A stretch of DNA of 5,747 nt from positions 217,380-223,126 of the forward strand of contig JAVSMW010000001.1 of NCBI GenBank assembly GCA_032027005.1, given 5' to 3'. Shown here in pieces: positions 4,350 to 5,747 of this stretch (positions are counted from its first letter, which is position 1; every line of letters starts with the position of its first letter). Source of the stretch: JAVSMW01 sp032027005. Its GTDB lineage: Bacteria; Bacillota; Thermincolia; Thermincolales; UBA2595. The position numbers and the translations under genes were made by a program. Under the pieces are notes generated by a model. It was not told the DNA's origin. It did not search any database and worked only from the letters and a program-made list of their open reading frames with translations.

Positions 4350-5747
4350 CTATTTTAACGCTCGCCATACAGAACCTTCTTTTATAAAGCTATATCCCAT
4401 GTCTTTGAGTAAATTCACCTCATTTGCAAAGTATCCAGTAGCTTGAGCAGGGTCGTGTGATAAAATAAATGTCTTTTTTGCATTCGCTTGTTGCCTAATA
4501 AAAGACTCATTAATATTCCATATGTTTTTCTCACCGACTTCTTTAACAACATCAGTCCATTTGTCTAATTGAAAATATGTTGCTCCTCTACTCTCCGCCA
4601 CTTTAGTATAAGATACGCCACCTTGATTATATTTACCAAGTACAACTTCCGTTGATTTTGGGTTTTTCGTTGCTTGTTTAGCTAAATTAAAATAAGTCTT
4701 ACTCGTTCCCTTAATTAAATGCCCTAAACCAATTCTATTCAAACCTTTGGTTACCGCTTTAATCCCATACTTATTAATTACTTCACCTAAACCACCACCT
4801 GCAAGGTCAGTTATAAATCCAAAAGCGAAATCATCCATAGCCTTTTCAGCCGTATACCTTGAACCCTGATATTTGGCATTGAACAACACATCTACTATGG
4901 CAGTGCCTGCTGCCCTGCCTATCTTACCACCCGGTGTTTTCCAGGGTATCAATCCTTCCGCAGATGACCTTCCCACCTGCCACCAATTGACATTTTTAAA
5001 CGATTTGCCAATATTACCATAGGTTCTCGGATTAAAAAAATAATTCATGGTAGCCTGGGCCATTAAATCTGCCGCGCCATTAGCCCCGGCTTTTACCAAT
5101 AATGGAATAATAGGAATGTGACCGTCGGGGTCTATCCGGTTTACCGGATTATTCTCCACATAAGCATACAAATTCCTACTCAGCGGATTCCCCAATTCCC
5201 CTTCATACGTATCCCTACTCAAAAACCTCCCCGTCTCAGGCTCATAATGCCGCGCCCGCAAATACAGCAGATCAGTCTCCTCATCCCACATTTCGCCCGT
5301 ATAGCCAAATGTGTTGTTTAGATTGATAGCTCCGTCTGGCGAAAGCTTGCTATTGCCAGGAGCAGGCTTCCCGTACTCATCATAACGGTAGTGGTCGCGC
5401 ATATTGCCGTCAGGCTTAACCATATACCTAACGCTGCCAAGCCCATCATACAGGTAGTACAGCGGGTCCTGGGATTCAGGCCGGGTTTCGTCAATGTCTT
5501 CGACATTAATTCGCTCTAACCCATACGTATAGGCAGCATCATAATTCCCATCCACACCATAGGTCATCAGCACCTGGCTCAGCTGGTCAGATACGTCATT
5601 CAGGTAATACGTCACATCTACCTTGGTATCCTGCAGTTCAGGCTGTCCAGGCAGTTCAACAGAAATTTTGCCATTCTTATACCAACCCAGGTGTTTGCCT
5701 TTATTGTTATACTTGCCTTTTTGGCGGTAGCCTTTATTCTCTTTGGA
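4350..5747 (-). CDS. Rhs/YD-repeat polymorphic toxin, C-terminal part (5' end outside window)
   Basis: The frame is open to the right edge, giving 465 visible residues; the GTG at 5615 is an internal codon, not a start. Visible residues about 94-210 are the Rhs repeat-associated core: LYDGLGSVRYM, FGYTGEMWDEETDLLYLRAR, HYEPETGRFLSRD and NLYAYVENNPVNRIDPDG, with DPDG ending near base 5121. By family knowledge the core closes the YD-repeat shell that encloses a toxic tip. After DPDG comes a pretoxin stretch (about 210-360, including NYFFNP and WWQVGRSSAEGLIPW), then a last domain of about 105 residues starting near KNPKSTEVVLGKYNQGG and containing ATYFQLDKW, NIWNINESF, ILSHDPAQATGYFANEV and a WRALK end. 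I recognise this tip as a kind seen at the ends of Gram-positive polymorphic toxins, but I cannot name its activity. The DNA is visibly more AT-rich after the core, as expected for a swapped tip. The probable immunity gene starts 32 bases after the stop. Confidence 0.93.
   Translation of the reverse strand, partial: SKENKGYRQKGKYNNKGKHLGWYKNGKISVELPGQPELQDTKVDVTYYLNDVSDQLSQVLMTYGVDGNYDAAYTYGLERINVEDIDETRPESQDPLYYLYDGLGSVRYMVKPDGNMRDHYRYDEYGKPAPGNSKLSPDGAINLNNTFGYTGEMWDEETDLLYLRARHYEPETGRFLSRDTYEGELGNPLSRNLYAYVENNPVNRIDPDGHIPIIPLLVKAGANGAADLMAQATMNYFFNPRTYGNIGKSFKNVNWWQVGRSSAEGLIPWKTPGGKIGRAAGTAIVDVLFNAKYQGSRYTAEKAMDDFAFGFITDLAGGGLGEVINKYGIKAVTKGLNRIGLGHLIKGTSKTYFNLAKQATKNPKSTEVVLGKYNQGGVSYTKVAESRGATYFQLDKWTDVVKEVGEKNIWNINESFIRQQANAKKTFILSHDPAQATGYFANEVNLLKDMGYSFIKEGSVWRALK

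Noticed and set aside
4318..4368. Longer start of the first immunity gene overlapping the rhs end
   Set aside because: The ATG at 4317 has a strong GGGAGG at ideal spacing; the longer form does not.
801..5321. Plus-strand reading frames at 801-1073, 1261-1479, 1502-1765, 2300-2539 and 5118-5321
   Set aside because: Each lies opposite a well-supported minus-strand gene or remnant, with no recognisable motifs.

Overview
The window looks like part of a polymorphic-toxin (Rhs/YD-repeat) locus of a bacterium, with all clear genes on the minus strand. The Rhs core style, the Gram-positive-type ribosome binding site (GGGAGG) and the AT-rich toxin and immunity genes suggest a Firmicute of the Clostridia/Negativicutes kind. 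That is inference; no sequence marker fixes the species.

Read in the direction of transcription, from right to left: (1) 5747-4350 is the C-terminal 465 codons of a large rhs gene, open at the window edge. It holds the Rhs-associated core ending in DPDG, then a variable C-terminal toxin region. (2) 4317-3979 is a small, unrecognised gene in the position of its immunity gene, followed by a hairpin-plus-T-run terminator. (3) 3880-3770 is a short, frameshifted rhs YD-repeat remnant. (4) 3727-3648 is an imperfect inverted repeat of unknown origin. (5) 3641-3610 and 1069-734 are the two parts of a second, different toxin domain with no Rhs core attached. (6) Between those parts lies a 2540-bp IS66-family element (1070-3609) with matched inverted ends and an exact 8-bp target duplication, GGCCCTCT. 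It carries tnpA, a frameshifted tnpB and an intact tnpC. (7) 731-378 is an intact SUKH/SMI1-KNR4-like immunity gene for the second toxin, followed by a second copy of the same terminator. (8) 264 to the left edge is another headless rhs YD-repeat fragment.

The layout fits a main rhs gene with its own toxin/immunity pair, followed by displaced ('orphan') toxin-immunity cassettes. Each cassette unit seems to run rhs fragment, toxin tip, immunity gene, terminator. The terminator plus the start of the next rhs fragment is visibly duplicated (151-346 and 3770-3960), so the cassette seams can be read directly. In such systems homologous rhs sequence is thought to let an orphan tip recombine onto the main gene. 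Here the second toxin has been cut by IS66 while its immunity gene is intact, so the host may keep protection after losing the weapon. The functions of the first toxin tip and its partner are not recognised and are the most likely place for undescribed biology.
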